This document shows positions 63,531 to 64,000 of a DNA stretch of 64,000 bases, one piece after another. The position numbers and the translations under genes are program-made. Origin of the DNA: Tenrec ecaudatus. Its lineage: Eukaryota > Chordata > Mammalia > Afrosoricida > Tenrecidae. The stretch spans positions 148,776,721-148,840,720 of the forward strand of contig NC_134530.1 of assembly GCF_050624435.1 (NCBI RefSeq). Reading direction: 5' to 3'. The notes beneath the pieces were generated by a model. It was not told the origin of the DNA and ran no database searches. It saw nothing but the letters and a program-made list of their open reading frames with translations. Within the stretch, counting starts at the first letter, position 1. The number at the start of each line of letters is the position of its first letter.

Positions 63531-64000
63531 TGTTGCTGAGAGAGAACGTGTCTATGGTCACTCACTGATTACCGAGGCATAGTTAACATGTTTTGCTCCT
63601 GGGAGCAATATTTCTTTTCACTTACCCTAGGCAGTACAAAGCATCCTTTCTATATGGAAAGAGAAAGCAAACTGAGGAAACAACAGGAAAAGGGACAGTG
63701 ACCTATGACCATGGAAGATAGAAAATTTGGATGGTATCAAGAATTCTGTCTAGGCCAACATGTTTATCTTCCTCTAACAACATAAAACCTGCATGCAAAA
63801 ATACTTCTCAACGTATAAGGGAGGCCCTTTAGATTTACACCTTTATGAATTATATGATAAATACTAATGTTGTATCCATACGAGAACTAAAGCATTGCCA
63901 GATTGATTCAATTTTTAGTTCATGACAAAAGATCAATCAGGCAAACAAATATGATACACAATATACCAGGACTGGACTTTGAAAGCTACAACATACAAAG
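63531..64000. other. RSBN1: RSBN1 intron, end of window
   Basis: No exon or named repeat recognised in this stretch. The upstream RSBN1 exons with the N-terminal basic region are expected further right. Confidence 0.4.

Noticed and set aside
59243-64000. Further RSBN1 exons upstream of 59243
   Set aside because: I looked on the - strand for splice-bounded frames with RSBN1-like text and found only transposon relics and AT-rich intron.

Overview
The window is mammalian nuclear DNA. Its lineage is almost certainly afrotherian: it is full of tRNA-derived SINEs of the AfroSINE type (head near 'gtggttaagc', tail 'gactcgatggcagtgagtt'), RTE/BovB-type LINE pieces that share the SINE tail, and a LINE-1 3' UTR family that recurs at least six times. 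A SPIN-type hAT MITE (12254-12449), two mariner relics, a pogo-like element and a 4.2-kb hAT element make a tenrec-like genome the best guess among Afrotheria. That last step is inference.

Three protein-coding genes are present, in the order of human 1p13.2 (MAGI3, PHTF1, RSBN1). (1) The last coding exon of MAGI3 is on the + strand (840-1885), with a 3' UTR to about 3740. (2) PHTF1 is complete on the - strand. Its 18 coding exons run from the ATG at 42947 down to the stop at 13500. They splice in frame with GT/AG at every junction and give 762 codons, the length I know for the mammalian protein. Its promoter is the CpG island at about 42960-43800. (3) The 3' half of RSBN1 is on the - strand. 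Its last five coding exons (59243 down to 49780) encode the C-terminal 342 residues, with a long 3' UTR to about 45550; the 5' exons lie beyond 64000.

MAGI3 and PHTF1 converge tail to tail across about 9 kb packed with SINE/RTE pieces (4600-7160, 8490-8735, 11022-12450). PHTF1 and RSBN1 are in tandem. Most of the interest lies in the introns and spacers. PHTF1 intron 2 holds a hAT element (37405-41581) with a perfect 8-bp target duplication. Nested in it are a solo LTR and a processed THAP1 pseudogene with its own target duplication. The RSBN1 introns hold two mariner relics and an internally deleted pogo-like element that keeps the acidic C-terminus of its transposase.

The genes share no pathway visible here: MAGI3 is a junctional scaffold, PHTF1 an ER-membrane protein of male germ cells, and RSBN1 a JmjC-like nuclear protein also linked to germ cells. 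No tRNA, rRNA, CRISPR or prokaryotic feature is present. Repeat boundaries are approximate except where target duplications are given.
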